Below are positions 1 to 9,895 of a DNA stretch of 64,000 bases, piece by piece. The stretch covers positions 2,542,001-2,606,000 of the forward strand of contig NZ_CP047209.1 of assembly GCF_030408755.1 (NCBI RefSeq), given 5' to 3'. Each line of letters starts with the position of its first letter. Positions within the stretch are counted from its first letter, which is position 1. Position numbers and translations under genes: made by a program. The notes beneath the pieces were generated by a model, which searched no databases, was not told where the DNA came from, and saw only the letters and a list, made by a program, of their open reading frames with translations. The stretch is from Corynebacterium felinum (GTDB lineage Bacteria; Actinomycetota; Actinomycetes; Mycobacteriales; Mycobacteriaceae).

Positions 1-371
1 GCAAATCCAAGAATAAGTGGATGAGCAACCCCTGTTTCAGCGGCAAACTCGGCATACCACGCCAATCTGTGCTCGGCAGTTTTCAGCACTTCAGAAAGAT
101 CAACGCTCGGATTTACAAGCTGAGAACTGCGAACCGTCCGAAAATCCGCTACCTTCATCGCTTCCGGAGACGGTGCAGGAAGCAGCAGACGAGGAAAAGG
201 AATTCGTGCTTTTTCAGCCAGTTTCCGCGCCTGCACAAGAGTTGGTTTTTTCTCGTGGTTCAGCCACTTTTCCAGATCGGGGAAATAATGCACCCGTTCG
301 TCGACGCTCAGCCCTGAACGCTCGATCGCCCATTTCAAAACTGCAGGAGAAATACTGACACGGGTAGACAT
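1..371 (-). CDS. HTH / ImmA-IrrE-type metallopeptidase, N-terminal part
   Basis: The reading frame runs from an ATG at 371 to the window edge without a stop, so only about the first 123 residues are present. A good ribosome site (GAGGAGG) lies just upstream. The N-terminus (STRVSISPAVLKWAIERSG) looks like the helix-turn-helix half of proteins that carry a C-terminal ImmA/IrrE (DUF955) zinc peptidase. The motif ADFRT followed by a helix with HRLAWYAEFA matches the linker before the peptidase domain in that family. The HExxH metal motif would lie outside the window. Such proteins usually act with a mobile element or a toxin gene by cleaving a repressor. The family call rests on these N-terminal motifs only. 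Confidence 0.65.
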   Translation of the reverse strand, partial: MSTRVSISPAVLKWAIERSGLSVDERVHYFPDLEKWLNHEKKPTLVQARKLAEKARIPFPRLLLPAPSPEAMKVADFRTVRSSQLVNPSVDLSEVLKTAEHRLAWYAEFAAETGVAHPLILGF

Positions 372-597
372 CATTCCTCCTCGTTTCGAACATGTCCGAT
401 GGAAAACAGTATTAGGATCAATCCTATTACACGCATCAAACATGCCGTAGGATTATTCTCAGCTCCGAACCGGTACATACCCTTATACGCCCCGAGCACA
501 CTTTCTTCTGTGGCACATCCGCATGAACTAACCTACTTTACAGCCCCTTTTTTATTGTGCCTCGACCATTGTTCGATCTTGAAAGAAAAGGCTTGAT

Positions 598-1218
598 GTG
601 AGTACTCAACACAACGATTGGGATCCCCCACTTAACCTCACTCATGCACCAGTGATGCCACAGGTAGCTCCGCAGCCGAGCACACCGAAAAATAATCTCC
701 GAGCACTTATCATCATGCTCGTTGTGCTGGTGCTTATTGCTGCAGCCATGGGGTATCTGCTCATTGGGCGCAATCACACTCAGGATCTCACGCACTCTGG
801 TGCCCCTAGCCCCACGCATGCCACGCCAGTTGAATCCAGCACCCGCGAAACAGTCACGGTAACGCATACTCAGCACGTGCGTCCTCCTCAGCGCACACAG
901 GAAGCGAATACAAACGCCCGTTTTAAACATGTAACTATCCGCCACACTGAGTGCCCTTTCGAGCGTTATATTATTGCTGCACGAGGCGGTTTCAACTACT
1001 TTTCGATCTGCGAGGATAACAGCGGCTATACCTATCAAGGCCACATCGACGGCGGGTTTTTAGCCCTACCCGCCACATTAGTGGCGCACAATGAATTTCA
1101 TGTGGATGCCAACCCCTACACAATTGTGGTCACCCCCTCGGTTATCCGGGTGATTGCACACAACAGCGGCGAGGTTGTCCGCATTCATCAGTTCACCGAC
1201 TGGGAAACCAAGAACTGA
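598..1218 (+). CDS. Membrane-anchored protein of unknown function
   Basis: 206 residues from a GTG start that follows GAAAAG. I do not recognise the family. The first 33 residues are proline-rich and probably cytoplasmic. Residues about 35-56 form one strong membrane segment. A Thr/Ser-rich linker (about 62-105) follows, then a compact domain of about 90 residues with two cysteines (in ECPFERY and SICEDN) that could form a disulfide outside the membrane. The domain contains Gly/Tyr-rich segments and ends in FTDWETKN. The layout, short cytoplasmic tail, single helix and exported domain, is common among corynebacterial envelope proteins. No operon partner is evident; the next gene starts 125 bp downstream. 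Confidence 0.6.
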   Translation: MSTQHNDWDPPLNLTHAPVMPQVAPQPSTPKNNLRALIIMLVVLVLIAAAMGYLLIGRNHTQDLTHSGAPSPTHATPVESSTRETVTVTHTQHVRPPQRTQEANTNARFKHVTIRHTECPFERYIIAARGGFNYFSICEDNSGYTYQGHIDGGFLALPATLVAHNEFHVDANPYTIVVTPSVIRVIAHNSGEVVRIHQFTDWETKN

Positions 1219-1342
1219 CCTCTTCGTATTCCGGCATGCACCACGCGGGCACGAATGCAGGATACTCAACTACATTGGTTTATAGATTCACACAACAAAA
1301 GGAGAAACACTCAACTATCTATATCCTTTAGAGAGGTACATC

Positions 1343-2368
1343 ATGCGCACCTTCAAAAAAGTCATGCTTAGACTCGCCATCACCGTCCTCGTTCTCTTTG
1401 TGACCATACTGGCGGTTCGGCTGATCAACATCAACCGCTTCGGCGATGGTCTCCAGGCCCAGCCCACCCGCGATGAACTGATTGCTCAATACAATGCGCA
1501 AGCAGTCAATGGCGACTATCTGCGTGCTATCCATTTCCCCACCGACAAGGTATCGAAACCTGGCACCGTCGTGGTTTTCGGCGGCTCCGAAGGCAGCTGC
1601 AACCCGCACCTAGCCCAACGGCTTCACGAGCAAGGCTACGATGTGCTCGCTGCCTACTTCTTCGGCCAAGAAGGCCAGCAGCCCGAACTCGCCGAAGTCC
1701 CCCTCGAGCTTTTCGACGACATCACCGCCTGGCAAGAAAGCCGCGGCAAAACAGAGGAACCACTCACCCTAATCGGTGGGTCTAAAGGTGCCGAACTCGT
1801 AGCCAACCTCGCCGTGCGCTATCCCAGCATCGATAATATTGTGCTGTATACCCCCGCCGAATACAGTTTCTTCGCGCTCACCAAAGACCGTTCCAAGGAT
1901 CAAAGCTCCTGGAGCTACCAGGACAAGCCACTCGACTATCTCTCCTTCCGGCACAACACCAGCTTCACCCCAGCTTTAACCAAAGCAGTAATCACCCTCA
2001 TGTGGAATGGGCTGATCGCACTGCCGCCTAGGCTGCGCGAGCCCTACCTCGCAGTGGAAGAAGCCGCACAAAATAGAGAAAAAGCGCGCATACCCTTGGA
2101 AAAATTCCAAGGCAACGCACTACTATTCGCCGGAACTGAGGATGCCATGTGGCAAGGCGACATCGCAGCAAAAAACCTCGCAGAACTCAGCCCCTCATTC
2201 CACGCAGAGATCTACGAAAATGCCGGCCATGCATTCATCGAAGATATTGAGAAACGTGTCGGCAAAAGCTGGAAACGCCTCCTCGGCGGCACCGAAGAAG
2301 CAAATGCCCACGCGGCGCGGAAATCAGCGGAAACTTTACACGAAACCTTAGCGCGTTGGCATGGCTAA
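1343..2368 (+). CDS. Alpha/beta hydrolase, BAAT C-terminal-like
   Basis: 341 residues. An N-terminal membrane segment (about 8-27) acts as signal anchor, so the enzyme probably works on the outer face of the membrane. The nucleophile elbow is GGSKG with Ser147. Acid and base candidates are Asp267 (GTEDAMW) and His296 (NAGHAF), at normal spacing for an alpha/beta hydrolase. The segment FGGSEG near residue 80 fits an oxyanion-hole strand. Proteins with this pattern are annotated as acyl-CoA thioester hydrolase/bile acid-CoA acyltransferase C-terminal domain proteins. The natural substrate cannot be read from sequence. GAGAGG precedes the ATG. The 3' end overlaps the convergent peptidyl-tRNA hydrolase gene by 4 bp. 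Confidence 0.75.
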   Translation: MRTFKKVMLRLAITVLVLFVTILAVRLININRFGDGLQAQPTRDELIAQYNAQAVNGDYLRAIHFPTDKVSKPGTVVVFGGSEGSCNPHLAQRLHEQGYDVLAAYFFGQEGQQPELAEVPLELFDDITAWQESRGKTEEPLTLIGGSKGAELVANLAVRYPSIDNIVLYTPAEYSFFALTKDRSKDQSSWSYQDKPLDYLSFRHNTSFTPALTKAVITLMWNGLIALPPRLREPYLAVEEAAQNREKARIPLEKFQGNALLFAGTEDAMWQGDIAAKNLAELSPSFHAEIYENAGHAFIEDIEKRVGKSWKRLLGGTEEANAHAARKSAETLHETLARWHG

Positions 2369-3108
2369 GCACAGTGAACAGGTTGGGCAAACGCCACACA
2401 GGTAACTGAGTTCGGCGCAATCTCAGTCAGGCCCGCATCGCGAACAACCACCCCCGAATCGACGTCGACAAGCGAAGAAAAGACCGAACCAGTTACCTCA
2501 CGGACACTCACCGCGAAACCACGCTGCGACCACTCCCAGCACAAACGAGGGCTTTGCTCAGCAGCAAAAAACATCACCGCATGCCCCACCTGCGCAGCAG
2601 CCTTCCCCAACGACATACCTAAAGAAGCATCCACATACACCACCACACCTTCTTCAGGCGGCGCGGGCGAATCAGCAGGCAGATCCGTACCACGAATCTG
2701 AAGCTTACGCACCTGCGGATACACCTGCGACGTAGCCGTGGGAAAACAGGCAAAAGCCGACGCCTGATTCACAGTCGCACCAAAACCTGGAACCTCATGC
2801 ACCTGCTGCCACGCAGCACCCCGCGCACGCCTAGTCACCTTACGAATCCGGTGCCCATACCACTGCAGAAGCGACGAGCGAGCACAACCTGCATGTGCCA
2901 CCGACGGATCTAAACACACCTTCAACACAGCCGAACCCACCGCCGCCAACACATCGCTGCGACGCGGGGGAAAAGTCTTCGGAATATGCACAACGATCTG
3001 CATCGCCTGCACAGTCAACGGATCCGAAGGATCCTCCGACAGCCCAGCACGCGCCACAAGCGAAGCCCGCAACAACGCATGCGCAGCGGCACACTCGGCC
3101 TCAGACAC
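2365..3108 (-). CDS. Peptidyl-tRNA hydrolase 2 (PTH2) family protein
   Basis: 247 residues. The C-terminal 100 residues carry the PTH2 signature: a strand VVVYVDASL, then GMSLGKAAAQVGHA, and near the end VVRDAGLTEI followed by a TCVAF strand. PTH2 enzymes release peptides from peptidyl-tRNA. The N-terminal half is an extension not found in the small archaeal/eukaryotic enzymes; corynebacteria carry this longer form beside serB. The GTG start at 3108 overlaps the serB TAG stop by one base (TAGTG), so the two genes are probably translationally coupled. The 3' end overlaps the upstream hydrolase gene on the other strand by 4 bp. Confidence 0.75.
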   Translation of the reverse strand: MSEAECAAAHALLRASLVARAGLSEDPSDPLTVQAMQIVVHIPKTFPPRRSDVLAAVGSAVLKVCLDPSVAHAGCARSSLLQWYGHRIRKVTRRARGAAWQQVHEVPGFGATVNQASAFACFPTATSQVYPQVRKLQIRGTDLPADSPAPPEEGVVVYVDASLGMSLGKAAAQVGHAVMFFAAEQSPRLCWEWSQRGFAVSVREVTGSVFSSLVDVDSGVVVRDAGLTEIAPNSVTCVAFAQPVHCA

Positions 3109-4394
3109 TACACCTCCAGCGGGACGCGGCGCAGCGTACCGTCAGCAATATCAGCAGCATCAATCTCAGCGCGCGTAATGCCCAGCATGTGCAGCACCTC
3201 ATCGAGGAACGGCGAATTCACCGACGTGTCCGCAACCTCACGCAACGCAGGCTTCGCATTAAACGCAATGCCCAAACCAGCAGCAGAAATCATGTCAATA
3301 TCGTTCGCACCATCACCGACTGCAACAGTCTGGTGCATTTCCAGACCAGAATCCGCAGCAAACTCCTGCAAGAATTCAGCCTTCGCCGCGCGATCAACAA
3401 CCTTGCCAATCACCCTGCCCGTGAGTTTGCCATCAACAATCTCTAAGGTATTAGCACGCACATAATCAAGCTCTAGATCCTCGGCAAGCCCCTCAAGCAC
3501 CTGAATGAAACCGCCCGAGACAACAGCCGTCTTATAGCCCAACCGCTTCAACGTACGAATCGTCGTACGAGCGCCAGGGGTCAGAACAATATCGCGAGCA
3601 ACCTCATCAATAACAGAGGCATCCAAACCAGCCAATGCCTTCACGCGCTCACGCAAAGACTCCTCGAAATCCAGCTCGCCACGCATCGCACGCTCAGTCA
3701 CTAATGCCACCTCAGCTTCACGCCCCGCATGCGCCGCCAACATCTCAATCACTTCACCGGTAATCAAGGTGGAATCGCAATCGAAGCAAATCAAACGCTT
3801 CGAACGACGCATCAAACCAGCACGCTCAATCGCAATATCCACGCCCAACTCTGGAGTCAGCTGTGCAAGCGCTTTACGCAGTGGGACACCGCCACCTGGA
3901 CGCGGATTCGACACCGTCACCTTCAACTCAAGGCCGGTGACAGGGTAATCAGAAATACCACGAATGGTATCAATATTGGCACCATAATCAGCCAAGGTTT
4001 GACCAATACGGGAAATATCAGTCGCCTCAACAGGGTTGCCCAAAACAATAATTTCGTGGGTCGAACGCGGACGCGAAGACTGGGCAGTATCTTGCAGCTC
4101 GACCGACACCGACTGGCCGTAGCCAGACAGGGTATCTTTCAAACCCTGGGTGATCAAGGCAATGCGTTCCTCAGTAATTCCAACAAACGCTGCGAGGGAC
4201 AAATAACCACGGAATTGGGACTGCTCAACATCGAGGAGCTGGACCCCGTTAGCGGATAATACCCGGAAGAAAGCGGCGGTTACGCCGGGGCGATCTTTAC
4301 CGGAGATTGTGATGACTGCTGGGACAAGACCGTCTTTCAGCTCGACGGTGGGCTGATTCAAGGATGCATCGGACACAAAAATTAATTGTTCCAT
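3108..4394 (-). CDS. serB: Phosphoserine phosphatase SerB2, ACT-domain type
   Basis: 428 residues from the ATG at 4394, chosen because GGGGGCAG lies just upstream; an ATG further upstream at 4442 has no such site. Two ACT domains fill about residues 20-190 and probably bind an amino acid for feedback control. The HAD phosphatase core follows. Asp205 in DCDST is the phospho-accepting nucleophile, VVSGGF supplies motif II, and GDGANDIDM binds magnesium. The enzyme makes L-serine from phosphoserine, the last step of serine synthesis. It feeds CysE and CysK, also in this window. The gene is followed directly by the PTH2 gene with a one-base overlap. Confidence 0.93.
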   Translation of the reverse strand: MEQLIFVSDASLNQPTVELKDGLVPAVITISGKDRPGVTAAFFRVLSANGVQLLDVEQSQFRGYLSLAAFVGITEERIALITQGLKDTLSGYGQSVSVELQDTAQSSRPRSTHEIIVLGNPVEATDISRIGQTLADYGANIDTIRGISDYPVTGLELKVTVSNPRPGGGVPLRKALAQLTPELGVDIAIERAGLMRRSKRLICFDCDSTLITGEVIEMLAAHAGREAEVALVTERAMRGELDFEESLRERVKALAGLDASVIDEVARDIVLTPGARTTIRTLKRLGYKTAVVSGGFIQVLEGLAEDLELDYVRANTLEIVDGKLTGRVIGKVVDRAAKAEFLQEFAADSGLEMHQTVAVGDGANDIDMISAAGLGIAFNAKPALREVADTSVNSPFLDEVLHMLGITRAEIDAADIADGTLRRVPLEV

Positions 4395-4581
4395 GTTCTG
4401 CCCCCAAATCACAGTCAGTGTTCCCCCACTCAAGGGCATCAACCGCCAAACTCACATCGAAATATAGTGGGCATGAAAAAACCTTGCTCCGATTCGCTCA
4501 GTGTATGAGAGAAACGAAGCAAGGCTTCAAAAGTCAGTGGAGGCTCGTGGCTATTTTAAGAAGATGCCCCTTCTTCACTGA

Positions 4582-6276
4582 TTAGTGATGTCCAACGTGT
4601 GCCTCGCGGCGCAGGGACTCCACCATGTGTGGGTAGTGCAGCTCGAACGCTGGGCGCTCGGAGCGGATACGTGGCATGGAAACGAAGTTGTGGCGAGGAG
4701 GTGGGCAGGAGGTAGCCCACTCAAGGGAGTTTCCGTAACCCCATGGATCATCCACGGTGACGATCTCACCATAGCGCCAGGACTTGATGACGTTCCACAC
4801 GAATGGCAGAACAGACATACCCAACAGGAAAGAGAAGATGGTGGAGATCTGGTTCAGGGTGGTGAAGCCGTCAGACTCAAGGTAGTCAGCGTAGCGACGT
4901 GGCATACCCATGTTACCGACCCAGTGCTGAACCAAGAAGGTGCCGTGGAAACCAACGAAGGTCAGCCAGAAGTGGATCTTGCCCAAGCGCTCGTCCAGCA
5001 TACGACCGGTCATCTTCGGGAACCAGAAGTATACGCCAGCAACTGCAGCGAACACCACGGTACCGAACAGGGTGTAGTGGAAGTGAGCAATCAGGAAGTA
5101 GGACTCAGCCAAGTGGAAGTCCAGTGGTGGGGAAGCCAGCATAATACCGGTCAGACCGCCGAAGAGGAAGGTAACCAAGAAGCCAACAGACCAGATCATT
5201 GGGGTTTCCCACGTGATGTGGCCCTTCCACATGGTGCCCAACCAGTTGAAGAACTTCACGCCGGTAGGCACGGAGATCAGGAAGGTCATGAAGGAGAAGA
5301 ATGGCAGCAGGATTGCGCCGGTGACGAACATGTGGTGTGCCCACACAGCCATGGACAGGGAGCCGATGGATAGGGTTGCGAAAACCAGACCGACGTAGCC
5401 GAACATTGGCTTCCGGGAGAACACTGGGATGATCTCAGAGACGATGCCGAAGAATGGCAGTGCCAAGACGTACACCTCAGGGTGGCCGAAGAACCAGAAC
5501 AGGTGCTGCCACAGGATGGCGCCGCCGTTACCTGGATCGTAGATGTGTCCGCCGAGCTTGCGGTCGTACAGAACGCCCAGAGCTGCAGCCAGCAACAGTG
5601 GGAAAATCATCAGAACGAGAACAGAAGCAACGAAGATGTTCCAGCAGAAGATTGGCAGACGGAACATGGTCATACCTGGTGCGCGCATGGTCAGGATGGT
5701 GGTGATCATATTGATGGCGGATGCAACAGTACCAACACCGGTTGCGCCCACGCCTACGATCCACATGTCAGAACCAATACCTGGGGAGTGGATGGAGTCC
5801 GCCAGTGGCATGTACATGGTCCAGCCGAAGTCAGCTGCACCACCTGGGGTGAGGAAGCCTGCGAGCATGGCCACCACGCCGATGGAGGTGATCCAGAAGC
5901 CGAAAGCGTTCAGACGCGGGAAAGCCACGTCTGGGGCACCGATCTGCAGTGGCAGAACGTAGTTGGCAAAGCCCCACACGATTGGGGTACCGAATGCCAA
6001 CAGCATGATGGTGCCGTGCATAGTGAACAGCTGGTTGAACTGTTCGTTGGATAGGAACTGAAGTCCTGGGGTGAATAGCTCGGCACGGATGAGCAGTGCC
6101 ATCAGACCACCAAGGAAGAACCACACGAAGGACATGATGATGTACATGATGCCCAGGAGTTTGTGGTCGGTGGTGGTTAACATCTTCCAAGCCAGAGTGC
6201 CGATACGGGCACCTCCGGTTGGTGCGGGCCGAGTTGGCTCGGAGTAATTCTCCTGCCTTGGCGCCACAGCGGTCAT
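4582..6276 (-). CDS. ctaD: Cytochrome c oxidase subunit I (aa3 type)
   Basis: 564 residues with about 12 membrane helices. It is the catalytic subunit of the terminal oxidase. Heme and copper ligands are visible: His in MHGTIMLL (heme a), the FGHPEVYVL motif with the His-Tyr pair, the His pair in AHHMFV (CuB), and HFHYTLFG with the heme a3 and heme a histidines. Length is typical. AGGAGGATC lies just upstream of the ATG. In corynebacteria ctaD stands apart from ctaC-ctaF-qcr, and here it is also alone, with nearly 1 kb of gene-free DNA upstream. A weak hairpin (AAGAAG/CTTCTT, about 4558-4577) lies just beyond the stop codon. Confidence 0.97.
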   Translation of the reverse strand: MTAVAPRQENYSEPTRPAPTGGARIGTLAWKMLTTTDHKLLGIMYIIMSFVWFFLGGLMALLIRAELFTPGLQFLSNEQFNQLFTMHGTIMLLAFGTPIVWGFANYVLPLQIGAPDVAFPRLNAFGFWITSIGVVAMLAGFLTPGGAADFGWTMYMPLADSIHSPGIGSDMWIVGVGATGVGTVASAINMITTILTMRAPGMTMFRLPIFCWNIFVASVLVLMIFPLLLAAALGVLYDRKLGGHIYDPGNGGAILWQHLFWFFGHPEVYVLALPFFGIVSEIIPVFSRKPMFGYVGLVFATLSIGSLSMAVWAHHMFVTGAILLPFFSFMTFLISVPTGVKFFNWLGTMWKGHITWETPMIWSVGFLVTFLFGGLTGIMLASPPLDFHLAESYFLIAHFHYTLFGTVVFAAVAGVYFWFPKMTGRMLDERLGKIHFWLTFVGFHGTFLVQHWVGNMGMPRRYADYLESDGFTTLNQISTIFSFLLGMSVLPFVWNVIKSWRYGEIVTVDDPWGYGNSLEWATSCPPPRHNFVSMPRIRSERPAFELHYPHMVESLRREAHVGHH

Positions 6277-6340
6277 ACGATCCTCCTGACTTTGCGAAAG
6301 ACACGTCGGCCTTAAGACATAGGCAAACGTATCTAAAAGT

Positions 6341-6365
6341 TACGTCCCATATTCTATGGGTCGTA
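6341..6365. promoter_or_regulatory. Near-perfect inverted repeat upstream of ctaD
   Basis: Two 11-base arms (TACGTCCCATA and TATGGGTCGTA) are separated by TTC, with one mismatch between arms. The site is 65-89 bases upstream of the ctaD start, where an operator or a 5'-leader hairpin would be expected. I do not recognise the motif as a known corynebacterial operator. Confidence 0.45.
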
Positions 6366-7163
6366 GTGCTTTATTTCCAGCCCATTTGCGAGCCAGACTT
6401 TCTACTACCCTACCCCAGTAAATACGTGGTGAAGAAATGTTTTTACCTATCGTTACCGGCCACAATGGTGCACGAGCGCGGGTTTTAACGTTCAAGCGTG
6501 ACCTTTACCACAAATGTGACCGCCATGACAGTCGGGAATTGCCCCCGTATAGGCTGCTCAAATACCCCCCATCGTTATCAACCTAAAGGTGTAGTGGCAC
6601 CTTACGCACACTTGCATAGCACTGGACCACACCTACCATCTCCCTTCCCCAGTAAACCATTTTCCCACAGTCTAGCTTCTTCCCGATTGTGGTTCTGAGC
6701 GCCTATTATCCACCCTGCCCCCTGGCTGACACCTATCACCGTCAATGAAAATTTTTCTCCATTTTTTCGGGGTAAATATTCAAGTTCCCGTTTGGTGAAA
6801 TTTTTTTTCCCGCAAACAACTCTTTCACCCACAACTGTCACCTGCAGCTTGCCTGCCAGAACTGACAGTCACACAACGTGAAGCCACCCCCTCATCATTC
6901 CGTACCACCAAACTTGGCCACTGCACCGCGATGTGGACGCACTCCACAGGCATAGACTTTCCCCTTTGTTCCCCGCCCGCCCCAGCACGCGCTTGTCATT
7001 AGTGCGCAGTTTCCCCGTCACCTCCTCGCAGCCCCTCCACACTCACGCCCTATCCACGCTTTACCCAAGCCGATACCCAACCCACGCCCACATCCACACC
7101 CACATTGACACTCACAGGTACACTCTCAGTTCACCTGCCCACAACCCCTAGGTTTTAAAGCAT
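6366..7163. other. Gene-free stretch between nrdF and ctaD
   Basis: About 800 bases with only short frames whose composition does not look coding. Two GlxR-like half-conserved sites occur in tandem: CGTGA-N6-CCACA at 6497-6512 and TGTGA-N6-TGACA at 6515-6530. Each matches 8 of the 10 fixed positions of TGTGA-N6-TCACA. They lie about 220-250 bases upstream of ctaD and could bind GlxR for ctaD control. The segment 6900-7150 is rich in CAC/ACC repeats. I see no RNA gene here. Confidence 0.35.
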
Positions 7164-7233
7164 GCACTCCCCGCTACTGTCTGGCATCTGTATTCTCACG
7201 AGAGTCAGTCACAGGTGGTGTAGCGGGGAGTGC
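7164..7233. other. Long perfect stem structure downstream of nrdF
   Basis: Two perfect 14-base arms, GCACTCCCCGCTAC (7164-7177) and GTAGCGGGGAGTGC (7220-7233), flank a 42-base loop that holds a smaller TCTC/GAGA pair. It lies 41 bases beyond the nrdF stop. No clear T-run follows on the nrdF strand, so it is not a textbook terminator. It could be a 3'-end stabiliser, a terminator or a small RNA. Confidence 0.5.
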
Positions 7234-7273
7234 TATATATATGAGTACTTTTTGCGCCTAGAAGCCTAGACGG

Positions 7274-8515
<1,242 letters not shown>

Positions 8516-8531
8516 TGTGATCTTGCTCACA
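8516..8531. promoter_or_regulatory. GlxR (CRP-like) binding site candidate
   Basis: TGTGATCTTGCTCACA matches the palindrome TGTGA-N6-TCACA at all ten fixed positions. GlxR is the cAMP-linked global regulator of corynebacteria. The site lies between the divergent nrdF and ftn genes, about 240 bases from ftn and 250 from nrdF, so the target is uncertain. Confidence 0.6.
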
Positions 8532-8676
8532 GCTGATGAAAATAGTTGAACATAGGCTTAGCTAAATTAATCGCCGAACGATCTATCATAAAAGCTTTTA
8601 AAAGGGCCCGAAAAGTGGCGTTTATCATACCATTTAGACATTAGTCCAAACGTTTTTGCTAGGCGCACCCACTTGG

Positions 8677-8729
8677 TTATGTTAGGGTATCCAACCTGCA
8701 AAAATACGAGTTAAGCTGGGCTAACTTTA
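8677..8729. promoter_or_regulatory. Two DtxR-like iron boxes before ftn
   Basis: TTAAGCTGGGCTAACTTTA at 8711-8729 and a second 19-mer at 8677-8695 each match 13 of 19 positions of the DtxR consensus (TTAGGTTAGCCTAACCTAA). A weaker match (12 of 19) sits at 8552-8570. DtxR activates ftn in C. glutamicum, so position and target agree. The two boxes end 28 and 62 bases upstream of the ftn start. Confidence 0.55.
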
Positions 8730-8757
8730 GCTGACAAGCCTCGGGAACGACTTTACA

Positions 8758-9255
8758 ATGAGGACCATGAGAATCAACGAGAAACTTGCAGTGGCAATGA
8801 ACGATCAGGTTACCGCAGAGCTGGAAGCAGCGATGGTATACCTCCAGATTTCTTACATCCTTGAAGATCTTTCCCTCACCGGTATGGCTTCGTGGATGAA
8901 GAAGCAGCATGAAGAAGAGTTGGAGCACGCACAGGCTTTCGCACAGCACTTGCTGGAGCGCAACTACCGCCCACAGATTGGCGATATCGCTCCTCCGAAG
9001 TTGGATGTGACGAACCCGGTGGAGGCTTTCGAGGCAGCACTTGCTCACGAGCAGAAGGTGACTGGTTTGATCCGCGAGATTGCTGTGCTTTCCGATTCTT
9101 TGAAGGACTTCGAGTCCCGCCCATTCCTTGACGGTTTCCTTGCAGAGCAGATCGAAGAAGAGACCACCGTGGAAGAAATCCTTGACCGCCTGAAGTTGGC
9201 TGGCGAGGGCCTCGGCTACCTGTACATGGACGCCGAGTTGGGCAAGCGTAAGTAA
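8758..9255 (+). CDS. ftn: Ferritin
   Basis: 165 residues, the normal size of a bacterial non-heme ferritin. It stores iron as a mineral inside a 24-subunit shell. The four-helix bundle carries the ferroxidase residues in TAELEAAMVYLQIS and KKQHEEELEHAQAFAQHL, with a further Glu pair in EQIEEETTVEE. Two in-frame starts are possible, 8758 and 8767; the second begins MRINEKL, closer to known ferritin N-termini, but its ribosome site (AGGA) is only two bases away. The upstream DtxR-like boxes fit iron control. A strong hairpin terminator follows. Confidence 0.93.
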   Translation: MRTMRINEKLAVAMNDQVTAELEAAMVYLQISYILEDLSLTGMASWMKKQHEEELEHAQAFAQHLLERNYRPQIGDIAPPKLDVTNPVEAFEAALAHEQKVTGLIREIAVLSDSLKDFESRPFLDGFLAEQIEEETTVEEILDRLKLAGEGLGYLYMDAELGKRK

Positions 9256-9283
9256 CTACCCAACCCACCATATATTTAAAACA

Positions 9284-9327
9284 AGCACCTCCATCACGGT
9301 TCACATGAACTGTGATGGAGGTGCTTT
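9284..9327 (+). terminator. Terminator after ftn
   Basis: Arms AGCACCTCCATCAC and GTGATGGAGGTGCT pair over 14 bases with a further GGTTCA/TGAAC pairing inside, followed by TTT. The stem is long enough to work in both directions. Confidence 0.75.
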
Positions 9328-9396
9328 GTACATACACAGCCTCACGGACAGCAGAAACCGTCCCGCATTGAGCATTCACCTTAGAAGCCTAGGTTG

Positions 9397-9419
9397 CAGT
9401 TATAACTGAAAGTACGTAG
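9397..9419 (+). repeat. Repeat copy 1 with palindrome CAGTTATAACTG
   Basis: CAGTTATAACTG (9397-9408) is a perfect 12-base palindrome followed by TACGTAG. The same arrangement (CAGTTATAGCTG then TACGTGG) recurs at 10013-10030, on the other side of the HTH gene. A CATAAT box lies about 20 bases further on, so this copy sits at the likely -35 region of that gene and may be its operator. Confidence 0.45.
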
Positions 9420-9457
9420 GGTGGCGTGCATAATCACTTTCAAAAGGACGGTGCGCA

Positions 9458-9895
9458 ATGCCATTGGTCACTAATTCCCACGTGAATTTCACTTCCGAAG
9501 AGCTCAAAGATATCAACGAGTTTTTCCAAGCTACGTTGCCGAGGCAGGGAAGAGATACAGTAGAAATTCCCCGCGCAGTTTTTGAGAGCATTCTTCCAAT
9601 TGTGAGGGCTTTAGAGTCTGGTAAAAGTATCCACGTTCGCACGTTGCCTTCACAGTTAAGCCCTGCTGTAGCTGCATCAATTCTGGGAGTCTCTCGCCCT
9701 ACAGTGATGAAGTACATCGCTGAGAATAAGCTCACTGCGACAAAACAAGGCACTCATCATCGCCTGAATACAGCGGAAGTTCTCGAGCTCCGTAAGGCCT
9801 TTGAGCACGATAAAGCAGGGAAGCGACGTCAAGCTGCGTTGGAGTTATTAGATTTCGAGGACTTGTTAGAAGAGCCACTCGAAGGAAAAAGCTGA
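9458..9895 (+). CDS. Excisionase-type HTH protein, antitoxin-like
   Basis: 145 residues. The N-terminal half (about 1-65) is an alpha-helical region with a proline-rich turn. The second half has an excisionase/MerR-like helix-turn-helix (SPAVAASILGVSRPTVMKYI, about residues 67-86) followed by the wing KQGTHHRLNTAEV. Proteins of this shape are often antitoxins encoded in front of a PIN-domain nuclease. I looked for such a toxin downstream and see none in 9896-10150, so this is an orphan or a remnant. AAAAGGACG lies upstream of the ATG. The gene is inserted between ftn and nrdE and is bracketed by short direct repeats. Confidence 0.65.
   Translation: MPLVTNSHVNFTSEELKDINEFFQATLPRQGRDTVEIPRAVFESILPIVRALESGKSIHVRTLPSQLSPAVAASILGVSRPTVMKYIAENKLTATKQGTHHRLNTAEVLELRKAFEHDKAGKRRQAALELLDFEDLLEEPLEGKS

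Noticed and set aside
399..596. Open frame of 65 residues upstream of the membrane protein gene
   Set aside because: No ribosome site, composition like non-coding DNA, and it covers the promoter region of the next gene.
538..1044. Minus-strand frame of 168 residues
   Set aside because: Shadow of the plus-strand membrane protein, which has a clear membrane helix and domain pattern.
6498..6841. Short frames in the ctaD-nrdF gap
   Set aside because: Overlapping frames on both strands with no start signals or recognisable motifs; the region looks regulatory.
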